64,000 bases of DNA from Bolinopsis microptera (lineage: Eukaryota > Ctenophora > Tentaculata > Lobata > Bolinopsidae): positions 4,301,902 to 4,365,901 of the forward strand of contig NC_087076.1 in NCBI RefSeq assembly GCF_026151205.1, in the 5' to 3' direction. Below, one piece after another: positions 37,250-56,876 of this stretch. How positions within the stretch are numbered: position 1 is the first letter of the stretch; every line of letters starts with the position of its first letter. Both the position numbers and the translations under genes were made by a program. The notes below the pieces were generated by a model. The model had not been told where the DNA came from. It saw only the letters and a list, made by a program, of their open reading frames with translations, and ran no database searches.

Positions 37250-39185
37250 TAGAGTGGTTCATTTTACCAAAAGTTGTTCAAATAATTAGAAATCATATCT
37301 TATTAGTTGCTCTATAGGATCAGGAACGACCAAAAAATTTTTTTTGACTCTAGTGTTCCGGATATGGTCCGCACATGCCACGCCCATTTTTATAGCGTTT
37401 CTTATACAGGTAAAATTGTCTAAATCGTCAATTTAGTCATGAAGGAGTATGGAAGGAGTTCTGAATGTGTGCTCCTCTAATATAAACAGTAGAAAATGGT
37501 TAACTTTAGTCGAGGTCTCAGGTCTCTACAATGTCGGGAAGTTCCTGCAGGAGTTTGCGCATTGCGCTGAAGCGCGGGATTCACTGCGCCAAAAGTGAAC
37601 GTCGTAGAGACATGAGACCTTGACTAAAGTTAACCATTTCATACCATTACTATAGGAGTGTGACACTTTCAGAGTCCTGAACACATTCTTATATCACTTA
37701 ATCGTCAATTATATTAATTTTACCTGTTAAAATATATCATCTTTAACTGATATCAATTTAGTTTAACACTGTTAGCTTTAGAAAAGAAAATAATGCTTCA
37801 CACCAAACTTACACACAGCATAAAAAAATACAAAAAGATTCCAAATTGAACTTTGATTATATCCTGAGACTGGTTATCATTTCTCGATTGTTCTCCACTC
37901 TCCAACGCAGTCAGAAAGTTCAGATTTAGGTAGACTTGGTTTTCGAATCTTCATATGTTCAGAAGTAGGCCAGAAGGGGTTTGGTTACCAGAGGAATTGA
38001 ATATCTTCGTGGAACAAGGAAATTAATGAGGTCTTCGTTGATTTCTTCATAACTCGTCACTGACAGGATGAGTATTGACGAGATCCACTGATTCCTTCAT
38101 AGCTCGTCATTGATAGGATCAGTATTAATGAGATCGAATGATTACTTGATAGCTCGTAACTAACTGGATCAGCATAACATGACTAACGACTAACGAGGTC
38201 CAGTGATATCTTGCTGATTCGTCAAGGTCAGTAAATAACTATAAATATCGAAAAAATTTGCTTACAAATTACTGAGTGCAAATGCCTTCTTCACAACTAT
38301 CGGCTATGAACGGAACAGATGAATCTCTTCTTTGGCTTCATCTTTTAAAATGACTCAGTCCCTCTGAAACAAGATAATGCTTAGGACTAGGAGGAACTTA
38401 GTTAAGTTCTCGTAGGATTCGCTAAGAGGAAAATTACTTAGTAAGCTAACATTCTTTTGTAGGATGTTACCACTCATCATATCTGTTATCCAGTATAATC
38501 CCACAACTAGACCCTCTCATTTTTGAGTCTCGACAATGACTGCAGCAATGTGTACTATTTTGATGCTCGGTCCAGGTAGTCTCCAAGAAAGCCTCCTTTT
38601 TGTATACTCTCATATTGTGTGTTAGTTTGGTGTGAAGTAAATTATTTCCTATTTAAAAGCTAACAGTGTTAAACTAAATTGATATCAGTTAAAGATGATA
38701 TATTTTAACAGGTAAAATTAATATAATTGACGATTAAGTGATATAAGAATGTGTTCAGGACTCTGAAAGTGTCACACTCCTATAGTAATGGTATGAAATG
38801 GTTAACTTTAGTCAAGGTCTCATGTCTCTACGACGTTCGCTTTTGGCGCAGTGAATCCCGCGCTTCAGCGCAATGCGCAAACTCCTGCAGGAACTTCCCG
38901 ACATTGTAGAGACCTGAGACCTCGACTAAAGTTAACCATTTTCTACTGTTTATATTAGAGGAGCACACATTCAGAACTCCTTCCATACTCCTTCATGACT
39001 AAATTGACGATTTAGACAATTTTACCTGTATAAGAAACGCTATAAAAATGGGCGTGGCATGTGCGGACCATATCCGGAACACTAGAGTCAAAAAAAATTT
39101 TTTGGTCGTTCCTGATCCTATAGAGCAACTAATAAGATATGATTTCTAATTATTTGAACAACTTTTGGTAAAATGAACCACTCTA
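37250..39185. mobile_element. Long-TIR non-autonomous hAT-like element (about 1.94 kb)
   Basis: The ends are TAGAGTGGTTCATTTTACC and its complement. Inverted arms of about 550 bp (37250 to about 37800, and about 38630-39185) are nearly identical. The element is flanked by ATTTTCAC on both sides, an 8-bp duplication (9 bp if the shared A is counted). TA-G ends plus an 8-bp duplication fit the hAT superfamily. The centre (about 37800-38630) is unique, with no transposase frame but with imperfect repeats around GACAGGATGAGTATT. Confidence 0.82.
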
Positions 39186-39194
39186 ATTTTCACC

Positions 39195-41590
39195 TTTCCT
39201 TTATCTGATTCACAGCATCATTTGGAATATTTTTACTAACTCACAGATAGAGAGGGTAAATTCCCATTTTGTTGAGTGGCAAGTAATTACCGTTAACTCA
39301 GAACTTGTAACAATGGGGGTCTTGGATTCACCTCCTACTAATAAGCTGATTGCAGTATATGGACTATGGTGTGACATGAGTAACGTGACTGTGAGTAACG
39401 TGACATGAGTAACGTGAGGTAACTAATCAGGCAGGCCACATAACGGTTACTTAGCAACCACCACTACCCCCTACACAGTCTGTTTGCTCTCACACCGAGT
39501 TCTTTTAGTCGTTCTTAATCGTTGAGAGAGTCCATCTTATTGACATGGCTTATAATGTGACAACTTGTAAGTTAATAGTTTGTAGTACTTGTTGTTACCC
39601 TGCTCTAAGTAAGACATGAGATGACTCTTATCATTTTTATTTTACAGTATTTTTACATTGAAATTAACCTTTTATTGTTTAGGCCTATGGTAAGGAACTG
39701 AATGTATATTGTACACCTAAACTGTTTTCTTCCTTGTACACATTTTTTGATTATATAGTTTAAAAATGTTCAAAGTGGAACTGCTTTTCTTAAGTTCATA
39801 AAAGTGGGCAGTTGCGGGGATGGGCCACGATAAAACATGTTTATCTTGAATCTTGATGCGTGACAGTGGTTAACAACGAGTCAGCCTGTAGTATCGTATT
39901 ATCGATTCCCAGAATTGCTATCACGGGTAAAATGGAACTTACCCTCGGTTATGTTCTTATAATATTTATGGATGTTTAAAATTTGGCGTATATTGATAAA
40001 TACTGACGATATCAGGTTGCTTCTAAAATTAGCTCCAATTTATTAAAAAACAACACGTACAGTGCAGTACAATGTACACGTACTGAAACTTAACCGAAAA
40101 ACTATTCTTTATATATTATAGCTAATTGTAATCTGTCAAGATAGATATGAATTAATCGCACATGTAAACGAACATGTATTAGGTCGATCTGATTCTGGAT
40201 ATTCTAGAATTATTGTAGGAAGTAAAAGGAAGGTCACATGCAAACTGCTATCGTTTTATAAAATTGTTCATCGCATCGTTGTGCAAAATTCTCGATAAAT
40301 TCTGGACCCGCTTACTTCGTGAATATTTTGACAGTCGACAGCTTTAATTCACTTGTATTTTACACAGACAAATGTTGACAGCTGCCTCACTTAGCGCGTC
40401 TCACTTAGCGCGTCTCACTTAGCGCGTCTCACATCTTACAGCTAATTGGCTTTACAATACTCCTGGTAATATTATCATTAGTTTAAAATTTTAAAGTTTA
40501 AAGACTCGGCTCTATTTTGCTTATCACAGCGCCACAGCATCATTTTTTCCTTTGTACATCATCTACTATATTCTGGCAAGCAAATCTCTCCACTAAAGGC
40601 GCTGTGTCCAGTTAGTATCACAGAGTGCTGTGTAGAATTGTGTTAATATTAATTCGTTGTGCAAGTTTAATAACGTTGTGAACTTTATCTTCTCTTTTAC
40701 TGTTTATTAGCATGGGTCCACTCTGCACACTCAGTATTGAATTACATTTTACTGGTCAAATACCTGGCATTCCTCCAGCAAATTCTCGCGATAATATTCA
40801 GTATATATTAATATTGCGTCGGGTACTTATTTGTTGAAGTTTGGTGTGTAAGATTGGTTACATTTTGTGTTTTTATTCGGTAGCCATCTTATTTGTGATC
40901 TTATGGATTTTATATGCCAGCTTTATTAGCTATTACTATTGGATACATTAACCGGCTATTCACCGGCAAGACCACAGTTGTGCTTAAAGCTATGCCAGAA
41001 GGCTTGCCAACAACCCACGCACCCTTGAGATCAACCGAGTATTACTACTCTCTATAATTAGCGTAGCAAAAGTCGTGTTTCCAGTCAGATAATCACTTCC
41101 TTCAAAGACTTGTTAAACAGGAAACTCCAGATGTAGTAATCACGTCACCTCGTTTGGTAGCGTAATCCTGCACAACCATGCAAAAACAATCTATTTATAG
41201 CTCTACCGTCTACAATCTGTTCAATGATTAGTACAATGTGTGTCGGTAACCTCGACCACCTTGTCCACAACAAATAAACTGTTCTCTCCTAAAACACACA
41301 TACAGTACTGCCACTACAATCGGTAATAACTCATATAGTGTTACTTAGCTTAGTATATATTGTGGAACTCTGAAAACATTTCCGGAAATAAGATCGTACT
41401 GAAACTTAGTGGACGTTATCTTGGCTAAATTAAACTTATTAAAACTATAAGGTGCCCACCATTATTGTTGCCCCTTTTTGTAAACGGACACATGTAGTTT
41501 AATTAACAGTGGTTAAATTTATCTCCTATATGAGCAATATATATATATATATATTGCAAGTATTAGCTGCACATTATTAACCTAGTCTAT
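39195..41590. other. Intergenic DNA upstream of the LanC-like gene
   Basis: Contains three tandem copies of CACTTAGCGCGTCT (40387-40431) and a repeat of GAGTAACGTGAC near 39378-39416. No gene was recognised. Confidence 0.5.
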
Positions 41591-41598
41591 TCTCCTAG
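41591..41598 (+). other. 3' splice acceptor before the LanC-like ATG
   Basis: CTATTCTCCTAG ends 9 bp before the start codon at 41608. Confidence 0.45.
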
Positions 41599-41607
41599 GC
41601 GATAAAG

Positions 41608-42834
41608 ATGAGCGAAGTAGCTTGGACACGATGTTTTCAACACGGCACCACCACATGCACTATAGACCTGACAGCGTACTACACTAACGGAGCTGCTAGT
41701 GGCGCGTGGCGCGACAATATAGTGAAGCGTGTAGAGGAGGGGATGGTGAGACTGGAGACTGGACTGAAGAATGGCGGGTTTAAGAAAGGTGACTACAGTA
41801 TCTACAGTGGCACAAGTGGACTTGCTCTGCTGTATCTGCGTTTATCTGAGACTCTCTACACAAATAACCCTACAAAGCGCAGACAGGCGCTTGATCGCGC
41901 TCTGGAGCTCATTACTCAGCCACTTAACAAGCTGAACGGCCGCAGACTAACCTTCCTGTGCGGGGACGGGGGCGTGTTAGCGCTGGGTGCTGTGCTTTAC
42001 ACACTGTGCGATAACAGCGCTGTAGCGCGGCACTGTACCCAGGGGTTACAGACTCTCAGTGAGTTAGCTCTGACTGACAGGCTCATGTCCCAGGAGCTGA
42101 TGTATGGGTGTGCGGGCTACTTGTTTGCTTTACTCTTCACTAAAAAGTACCTGCCAGAGAGTATAGACTCTAAGCTGATAGCCAGAGTTGCAGCACATAT
42201 AGTGGCAGTAGGCAAGGAGGAAGCTAAGTGCTGTTCGGGCGCTACATTACTCTACACTTGGCACGACAAACACTACCTTGGTGCAGCACACGGGCTAGCT
42301 GGCATTCTTTACACTCTCCTACAATCCAACACTGTCTCCCCTCAAGAGCTGACCACCACTATAGCCAGCTCAGTAAACTACCTGCTCTCTCAGCGTTACC
42401 CTTCTAACAACTTGAGATCTTCTCTTTCTTCTCAGCTAGATCAGCTGGTTCAGTGGTGTCACGGCTCGCCCGGCTTTGTTCCACTTCTCACTGAAACTCA
42501 TGACCAAATACCAGGAGGAACATACCTACAGGAGGCTATAAGATGTGCTACTCCAATCTGGCAGAGAGGTCTACTCAGAAAGGGACACGGTTTGTGTCAC
42601 GGTACACTTGGTAATGCTTATACTTTTCTGGACATGTACCAACGGACGGACGACCCAACTTGGTTAAGCAAAGCTGTACATTTTACCGAGTGGTCCATGA
42701 GTCAGAGAGATGTAGCTAAGAACTACGAAAAAGATATGAAGCTGTTTGATGGACTTGCTGGAGTGATTTATTTATATTGTGACATGCTGGAGCCCAAATC
42801 TGCCGCTTTTCCCGGGTTTCAAGTTCCGAAGTGA
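41608..42834 (+). CDS. LANCL: LanC-like protein (glutathione-binding, zinc-dependent), intronless
   Basis: A single frame of 408 residues matches eukaryotic LanC-like proteins end to end. Landmarks are YSIYSGTSGLALLYL, LTFLCGDGGVLALGAVLY, ELMYGCAGYLFALLF, YLGAAHGLAGILYTLLQ, WCHGSPGFVPLL, LLRKGHGLCHGTLGNAYTF and LFDGLAGVIYLYCDML. The zinc ligands expected from LANCL1 are all present: Cys284, Cys330 and His331, with the same 46-residue spacing as in the human protein. Animal LANCL enzymes bind glutathione and add it to dehydrated Ser/Thr residues in damaged proteins. The length is close to human LANCL1 (399 residues). I cannot say whether it is orthologous to LANCL1, 2 or 3. The absence of introns contrasts with BLM and IPO11 in this window and may reflect an old retrocopy or simple intron loss. 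Confidence 0.95.
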   Translation: MSEVAWTRCFQHGTTTCTIDLTAYYTNGAASGAWRDNIVKRVEEGMVRLETGLKNGGFKKGDYSIYSGTSGLALLYLRLSETLYTNNPTKRRQALDRALELITQPLNKLNGRRLTFLCGDGGVLALGAVLYTLCDNSAVARHCTQGLQTLSELALTDRLMSQELMYGCAGYLFALLFTKKYLPESIDSKLIARVAAHIVAVGKEEAKCCSGATLLYTWHDKHYLGAAHGLAGILYTLLQSNTVSPQELTTTIASSVNYLLSQRYPSNNLRSSLSSQLDQLVQWCHGSPGFVPLLTETHDQIPGGTYLQEAIRCATPIWQRGLLRKGHGLCHGTLGNAYTFLDMYQRTDDPTWLSKAVHFTEWSMSQRDVAKNYEKDMKLFDGLAGVIYLYCDMLEPKSAAFPGFQVPK

Positions 42835-44196
42835 AAACATAGTCAGCAAATGTTAAGAGGTTTAAATGCTCTTGTTGTATGTCAAATACGTTAATGGACT
42901 CGAACTCTTCTTAATTTTATAACTCGCCGCCAATAATTAGGTTAAAAGGTTTGAGTTAGAGTTTCAGGGCTTTATTATTTATAGGACCGAAAGTTGGGGA
43001 TGAGAAAGAGATAGATAACTTAGTGAGGTTATTGTTAAGTTTTAAAACAATCAGACGACGCCAGATGTTGAGTGGAATTTTGTGCAAAAACAATGTTGAT
43101 TAAGTAATAGATTTGGTGTCTGAACCTTTTTGGCTATATCTTAGAAAACCACATGCTAGTATTTTGGTCAGAAGACCTGATATCATTCTCGGCAATTTAT
43201 CTTCACAGAGACAAACAGACAAGAAGATTGCGAATCTTTTATTAACATAGGCAGCTCTATTTGATATTTTGTCGAAACTCAGTTTATTTGTCGACGAGGA
43301 GTTGTTGTCGGTCATTTTTGGGAATTGATGTTAATTTTAGTACTCAAAAACAAAAATTGCCACAAAAAAGGGTCTTCTGATAGAAAATCGCGTACCTTTC
43401 ATTTATTAGAGTAAAATCGTGATAGCATCAGAAAAGTAAATTTTGCGCGGCTTTAAGCATTCAGAGCCGCGCGGTGTTTACTCCGGAAGAGAGCTGAACA
43501 AGTGAAATTTGTAGATCCCTTCCTGCAACAATCAGGGATAACATGCGACTAGTGGAGTCAAAATTATAATTCCACACAAAAGAAAATTTACAAACCTTGT
43601 AAATGGGGAGGATTGCCAGAAAGCATCCCAAGGGAATCCAACAGTCACGACTTATTTCTTATTTACCCTTTGTCTAGACTTTTAAAAGGGCTTTTAAGGA
43701 GCGTTGTCGTTGCATTCATGTACAACATACGAGTTATTGATTGTTTTGAATGAAATCTTCTAATACCAGTTGCGATGCACTGTGACATATTTTACTCACT
43801 TTTCATAGGAGTCTGCTTTGGACTCTTAGATAAGTGCAAAACCCTCTACTGCATACTGCACACACTGCATAATTATAATTTGTATTATTACAAAATAAAA
43901 CGTATGCCTTCAAATGAACACAGGTGTTCAGGTTCTAATGGAGGAAGGGGATCTGATTTGTCGAATTTGCAGATCATGCAAAATTTACGTGTGAAATAGT
44001 TTTGGCTGGAGGTACATTGAAGTTTGAACCTTCGAACGAACGCAAAGTGCTCGAAATGGCCATTTATACCTGAAAGATGGCAATTTTCGGGATTATGGAT
44101 AAAAATTGGTTAAATCTAGACGAATCAAACGGTGAGCGACCTCAATTTTTATTGAACCTTTTTAACGAGAAGAAAAGAGGAAAATGATCTAATTAC
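42835..44196. other. Intergenic DNA after the LanC-like gene
   Basis: AT-rich, with a GC-rich hairpin near 43440-43475 (GCGCGGCT / AGAGCCGCGC). The frames here have no recognisable domains. Confidence 0.45.
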
Positions 44197-44439
44197 AGGG
44201 TGGCCCAGAAGTAACTGCCCACACGCAACCCTTCGATAACTCACTAGTCTATGTAATAAGCGCCATGAGTTGGCACAGAATTTTTTGTCTCTGATTTTGA
44301 TAAATTTGGTACCAAAAGTTGCCTCTAAGTGTGAATAATGCAAATTCACCGTGTAGCAAAATAACGTCGAGCTATATGTAATGTGGGCCTCCTGTGCATT
44401 ACAAGAATGTACAAAGGACGAAAAATGGGTAATTTATTG

Positions 44440-44440
<1 letters not shown>
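44197..44440 (+). mobile_element. Left part of a Tc1/mariner-like element
   Basis: Begins TACAGGGTGGCCCAGAAGTA, close to the end of the complete element at 1192-2401. The following GTCTATGTAATAAGCGCCAT and ATAACGTCGAGCT recur at 47919-47980. The right terminus was not found, so this copy is truncated or interrupted at the poly-A run. Confidence 0.55.

Positions 44441-44442
<2 letters not shown>

Positions 44443-44482
<40 letters not shown>
44443..44482. repeat. Poly-A tract of 33 bp followed by a G run
   Basis: The A run ends in GGGGGGG. It may be the tail of a retroinsertion on the plus strand, or slippage-prone simple sequence. Confidence 0.7.
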
Positions 44483-44666
44483 ACCCCCAACCCATGTAGC
44501 TGAGACACCTCACAGCAAGTAGACCAAAGTGGCTCTTGCTTGTGAAAGGTGCGTCAACTACCCGCCGAAGCGGTGGGTTGGGAGTCCCCCCTGGGATCAT
44601 TTCGTCCGTAAAATTATATACAACATAAAATAGTACAGTAAAATATCAAAATTTACATAAACAAAT

Positions 44667-45119
44667 CTAGGAGACCTCAAAGCTCGTCTTCTGGGGGATG
44701 AGGTTGAAGGAGATGTCATGCAGTTCAAGATGCTGGGCCGTTGATCTTCCTCTGATTCCTCTTAGTGCAATGAGTGTACTTCTTAACAGATCAAATCTGA
44801 ATCGTGTTCTGATATGATTTTTGACTTGGCTCTTGGCTTCTTTTTTATGGTCAGCTATCATCTCAGAGACACGATCTACAAATACAGTGCATAGGGGTCC
44901 CATACCTCCAGAGGTTGTGAAGACTAGAGGGACAAAGGATCCTTTCTCTGACTGAAGTACTCTCTCTTCATACAAATCTTTCTTTTCTTTCTCGTGATCT
45001 TTATAGATCTTATCTAGCGTCTTAAATGTGTTTGTGTCACAGTTAGGATGTGTGACCCTAATGTCAAAGAATGTTCTTTCAAAGGGTGCATACAATCCGA
45101 CAAAGGGTGCATACAATCC
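44667..45119 (-). pseudogene. C-terminal fragment of a retrotransposon polyprotein with nuclease-like motif
   Basis: A minus-strand frame of about 150 codons without an upstream start includes FFDIRVTHPNCDTNT, HEKEKKDLYEERV, GSFVPLVFTTSGGMGP and NHIRTRFRFDLLRSTLIALR. This pattern occurs at the C-terminus of many animal retrotransposon ORFs and looks like a PD-(D/E)XK-type nuclease. That assignment is from memory and uncertain. The remainder of the polyprotein is missing. The fragment at 14598-14823 is a second copy of its last 60 residues. A tandem duplication (GGGTGCATACAATCCGACAA) lies at its 5' edge. Confidence 0.7.
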
Positions 45120-46385
45120 GACAGCTGCAACATCATTTATTGCTTAAAATGCCTATAACTCCTGAAATATTGAATATTTTGAAATAATTATTACAGTATC
45201 GTAATGAGCTTAGTCAGACGCAACTTTTGGTACCAAAATTATAATATTTGAAGCACCAAATTTTTCAAAAATTTTGTGTTAAGATTGAAAAATTTTGAAA
45301 ATAATTTTCCTTTAAATCTTAAAATATTAGTAACTAAAAGTTTCGTCTCGATGAGCTGATTACGATGCCATAATAATTATGTGATAATAACGGAAAACGT
45401 GAAAGTTATAGGCCAAAAACTAAAAATTTGCGCGAAAAAAGCACGCGCGGCGAACAAGCGCCGTGTAGCATTTTTAGCGAAAATTGCTACACGGTGGATT
45501 TGTTTTATTCACATTTTTAGACAAATTTTGGTACCAAGTTTATCGAAATCGGAGAAAAAAAGTTCTGTGCTCGCGCTTGGCGCTTATTACACTGACTACA
45601 CGTAATTCGTATTAGAATTGCACACAAATTTCAGAGCATATAGATATGGGTCAAACTTAAATTTCCTGAAAGATTCTTAAAATTTCATTGATCAGAGAGG
45701 GTGTGGCACGCCATTCCCTCTTTTACACTACCGTTGGCGTCACGATAAAGTAAGAACTTAAAGAACGCTTTCAGCTATACTAGGAACTCCAAAGTTTTTA
45801 GACACATTTGGTTTGATAATTGAAGTGCTTTCTCAAAATTTCAAGTTGGTTGTTCACAATCTAACCGAGTTGTGGTTACTGGGCCGCGCTCAGCCTGTCA
45901 TTCCGCCTAATCTCTATTCTATAAATCTGTTGTTTACCAACATTAAAGCCTGGGGTCCTCAGGTAAAGTTGTGGACCCTGGTCATCAGAAAAGTTCGCAC
46001 GAGATGGACCACGTTTTTCCCAGTTTCACTTTAGAAGATTGTCACAGGAAGAACTTGTAAGATCAAAGATTTCACATGTTCAACTAATTGAGTTTCGATT
46101 AGTAAAATTTTTGAAGCACTTAGTCGAGGACAAATTGAGGCTAATGAGTCGTTTTACATTTTGTTTTCTAATAACAGCTCCCAAGCATGCAATAAAAGTT
46201 TAAACGTGTTTAATCGATTCATCAAATCGAACTTTTTCAGAATCCGAAGAGAAGAGGGACATTTTTTAACATTTTTTTTGTAACTGAGGGAAAAATTAGG
46301 CTAACAATGAAATTTCTAATTTTTGAATTATATTATAATAATACCTTTAATCAAAGTATCCTCTGACTTAAAATACATGAGATGG
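45120..46385. other. Intergenic DNA partly related to the fold-back element
   Basis: At 45138-45260 the order CTTAAAATGCCTATAACTC, CAGTATCGTAATGAGCTT, CAACTTTTGGTACCAAAAT resembles the inner arm of the fold-back element at 21413-21520. A diverged relative of that family is therefore likely. No gene is seen. Confidence 0.5.
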
Positions 46386-48110
46386 ATGCTCTAGGTCGAA
46401 GGCCGGCCTTGTATTACGTGGTGACCCACACTGTCGCTTCACTATAGAGTTTCTACGATACAGGGGAGCCGCGCACTCGTGCGCGGCGGGTCATACAACG
46501 TATGACAAGGCCGGCCCAGCCGATCCCTTTTAATGGAGGGTAAAGTGAGGCTAACTTGTCATACGTTGTATGACACGAGTGCGCGGCTCCCCCTGTATCG
46601 TAAGGGGTCGTTCGCATATTGATATTATGTATTACGTAATCAGCCGAGGGGGGTTTCCGAATGCTTACGGTTGATTACGCGGGGGGGGGTTGGTCGTTGA
46701 TTACGTAATCAAAATTCTCTTTTTTACCCTCTAGAATTTGCTCTATCCAGAGCCCTTGCGCTTGCAGTAGCGCGCGCCCGCCTCACGGCGGTAAAAATAT
46801 ATACTTTTTTAAAAAACATATATACTTTTTCAAAAAGCATATGTTTTTTGAAAAAGTATATATGTTTTTTTAAAAAGTATATATGTTTTTTGAAAAAGTA
46901 TATATTTTTTAAAAAAGCATATATTTTCTTCGTAAGTGGTAAGGCCCCTTTTCGTACACCGTAGGGGGGGATGGGTCATGCCATGATTACGTAATATTGC
47001 TGTCAGGGGGGGGGGTTAACGGGTGATACTCGTAAAATATCTGTTCCATATTTTACCGTCGACGAGTCCAACTCGGCGCGCGTCCTGGTAGGTTGTAAAC
47101 CTACAGAAAATAACCCGGCCAAATTTCGAAAAACCGTTCAAATGCAAAATTTGTTCTTTCTTGCTTTAATTTCACATAGCCATGTGTATACGCGTACTTG
47201 GTACTGCGTGACGCGCTTGCGAGAGGGCTCTGGTTAGAGCAATGCTTTAATGTCAAATGATTTTTGTCTATTAATATTGGACTAGCCCGGCGCTTGCTTG
47301 CCTCGTAGCACTTGCCTCGGGAAGAAAGCGGCGAGCGCTACTTCGAGGAAATTTAGAGGAGTAATATATATATAGTAACATCCGTCAACAGTCAAATGAT
47401 TTTCTGCAGTCGTATAAAATCAATTCGAAATTGGTCTTATTATATATTAGTCTCAATTTTTCCTTTCCGAAAGGTACTCACTTGACATACTTAATTGAAG
47501 TTTGAATATTGTCACTCCGCGCGCAAGAGTTTTTGCCAAATTTCTTACATATGCACTATGCACTTGTCATACGTTGTATGACCCGCCGCGCACGAGTGCG
47601 CGGCTCCCCCTGTATCGTCGAAACTCTACTACTACTTAACTATAGTGAAGCGACCGTGGGCGTCACCACGTGATACAACTATGCACTACTTAATACGCGC
47701 AGAAGCATTTTAGTTGTATGACCCGCCGCGCACGAGTGCGCGGCTTCCCCTGTATCGTTACTGGGCCGCGCTCAGCCTGTCATTCCGCCAAATCTTTATT
47801 CGGTTATTCATGTTAATGAACATAATAGCCTGGGGTCCTCAGGTAACCTGTATCGTAGAAACTTTCCACTTCAACCATAGTGAAACGACCGTGATACAAC
47901 ATTTTAGTTGTTATTAGTCTATGTAATAAACGCCATGAGTTGGCACAGATCGTGTAGCACGATAACAGATAACGTCGAGCTGTATGTGGGCCTTCAGCAC
48001 ATTGCAAGAGTGTAACAAGTTGTCATACCACATACGTTGTAGACCTTCTGCGCACGAGTGCGCGGCTAGGTATCGTGCCATGTACGATACTATTACTACT
48101 ACCACTTAGT
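46386..48110. repeat. Cluster of GC-rich hairpin repeats
   Basis: The motif CGCACGAGTGCGCGGCTCC followed by CCTGTATCG occurs about five times in both orientations (46460-46500, 46574-46600, 47590-47620, 47728-47758, 48050-48070). It is linked to TCATACGTTGTATGAC and GTGAAGCGACCGTG. An AT-rich hairpin array of TATACTTTTT / AAAAAGTATA lies at 46796-46922, and MITE-like ends with CGTAATCA at 46603-46700. Copy B of the repeat at 16440 lies at 47027-47245. Confidence 0.75.
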
Positions 48111-49381
48111 GAAACTACAATGGGGGTCGCGACGTGATACAATGAAATCCTCGTTATCTTCCTCCGGCAAACTAAAGACTGTAATTGATAATGTTTTTGC
48201 TTAGTTCCTCCTCTACTACAAGCTGTTTAGCTACTGTCCGAAGAGTTTCCTGTGAGATTGGAGATGACAGGGCTGAGACTGCTCGCAACTTGTGAACTGG
48301 CTGCTTCGCTGTACGATTTCTTAATCTTAATCTCTGATTGTATTGAGTCCTGAACTGTTTTTGAGAGATCCTCTGTAAAATTTTCATAAAACTGGTTCCT
48401 CTCCTGAGCTTTAATAACCTTGTTTTGGGTGGTGGTTCACTACAAGTACACTTCTGCCTTTTTTGGTGTATGGTGTAGTAAAAAGTGCAAGTGTAGTAAA
48501 AAAGGTTAACTTTTTTACACTTTTAATCACATTTAACCAAATTGTCTTCTAAAAATCTTCTTTTTTTCTATTATTTTCCAATTAAATCAGTCTTCATATA
48601 ATACATTTACAAAAAATAAAACATACCTTTGGTGAGCAACAAATGTCACCTTTTTAATTTTACACTTTTTAAGACCGAGCGTGCCAAATCACTCTACAGT
48701 CGACCTTCGAGATTCTTAAAAGGGCCCCCGACAGTTGACTTTGAGACCAACTTGAATCAATGTATTTTCGGACGCTGATTCCGAGCCCCCCTCTTGACAT
48801 ATGGTTAAAATGCTCCCTTGGGGAAAACTGTCTCAATCACGTGATAAGATCATATAAGGAAGTTGGTCTAATTTTTCGTCAGGGTTTCAGCATATGCTTT
48901 TTGTTAGAGATTGGGTTAGGGTTAGGATCAGATCATAGGTCTAGGATTTCTAATAGTCATTCAGGGCCACGAAGAGAACATGTTTAAAAAGTCACGTGTA
49001 CTGCAGTGATTGATCATCATCCTTTTTGGGCTATTTTAAATTTTACACTACACTTTTGACTTTGTTTATGTATGGTGTAAAAAAGTATCATCCGTCATAT
49101 CATCCGTCATATCAAGCTAGAACGAGTTGGCATCGACGCGATGATCGAATTACCAACATTATCATACCACACGATGAATTCAACATAATCTTATCAGGGT
49201 CAATTTCTTCCCGTAACACCGTACATCACAATTACACATAACAAAATAAATGAAACAACTTAATTAAAAAAATTATTGTGTGATAAAACAAATACAAAAT
49301 TGGAGAAATACGGGATTATTGTCCCGAATATCTAAGTCAAACATTACTTTAATAGTTTTGAATACTATAAGTAATAAAAAC
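48111..49381. other. Intergenic DNA with a possible ORF1 remnant
   Basis: On the minus strand near 48400-48190 one frame reads ENFTEDLSKTVQDSIQSEI and KKSYSEAASSQVASSL. This resembles the start of a LINE ORF1 but is broken by stops. Two TTAGGG units occur at 48903-48914. No host gene is seen. Confidence 0.35.
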
Positions 49382-56873
<7,492 letters not shown>

Positions 56874-56876
56874 GGC
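56874..56876 (-). other. Very short BLM leader after a splice acceptor
   Basis: On the minus strand TTCCAACATTAG ends at 56877, leaving only GCC before the ATG. This suggests a 5' UTR intron or trans-splicing. Confidence 0.45.

Noticed and set aside
48900-48916. Telomere repeat relic (TTAGGG)
   Set aside because: Only two units, easily expected by chance in 64 kb.
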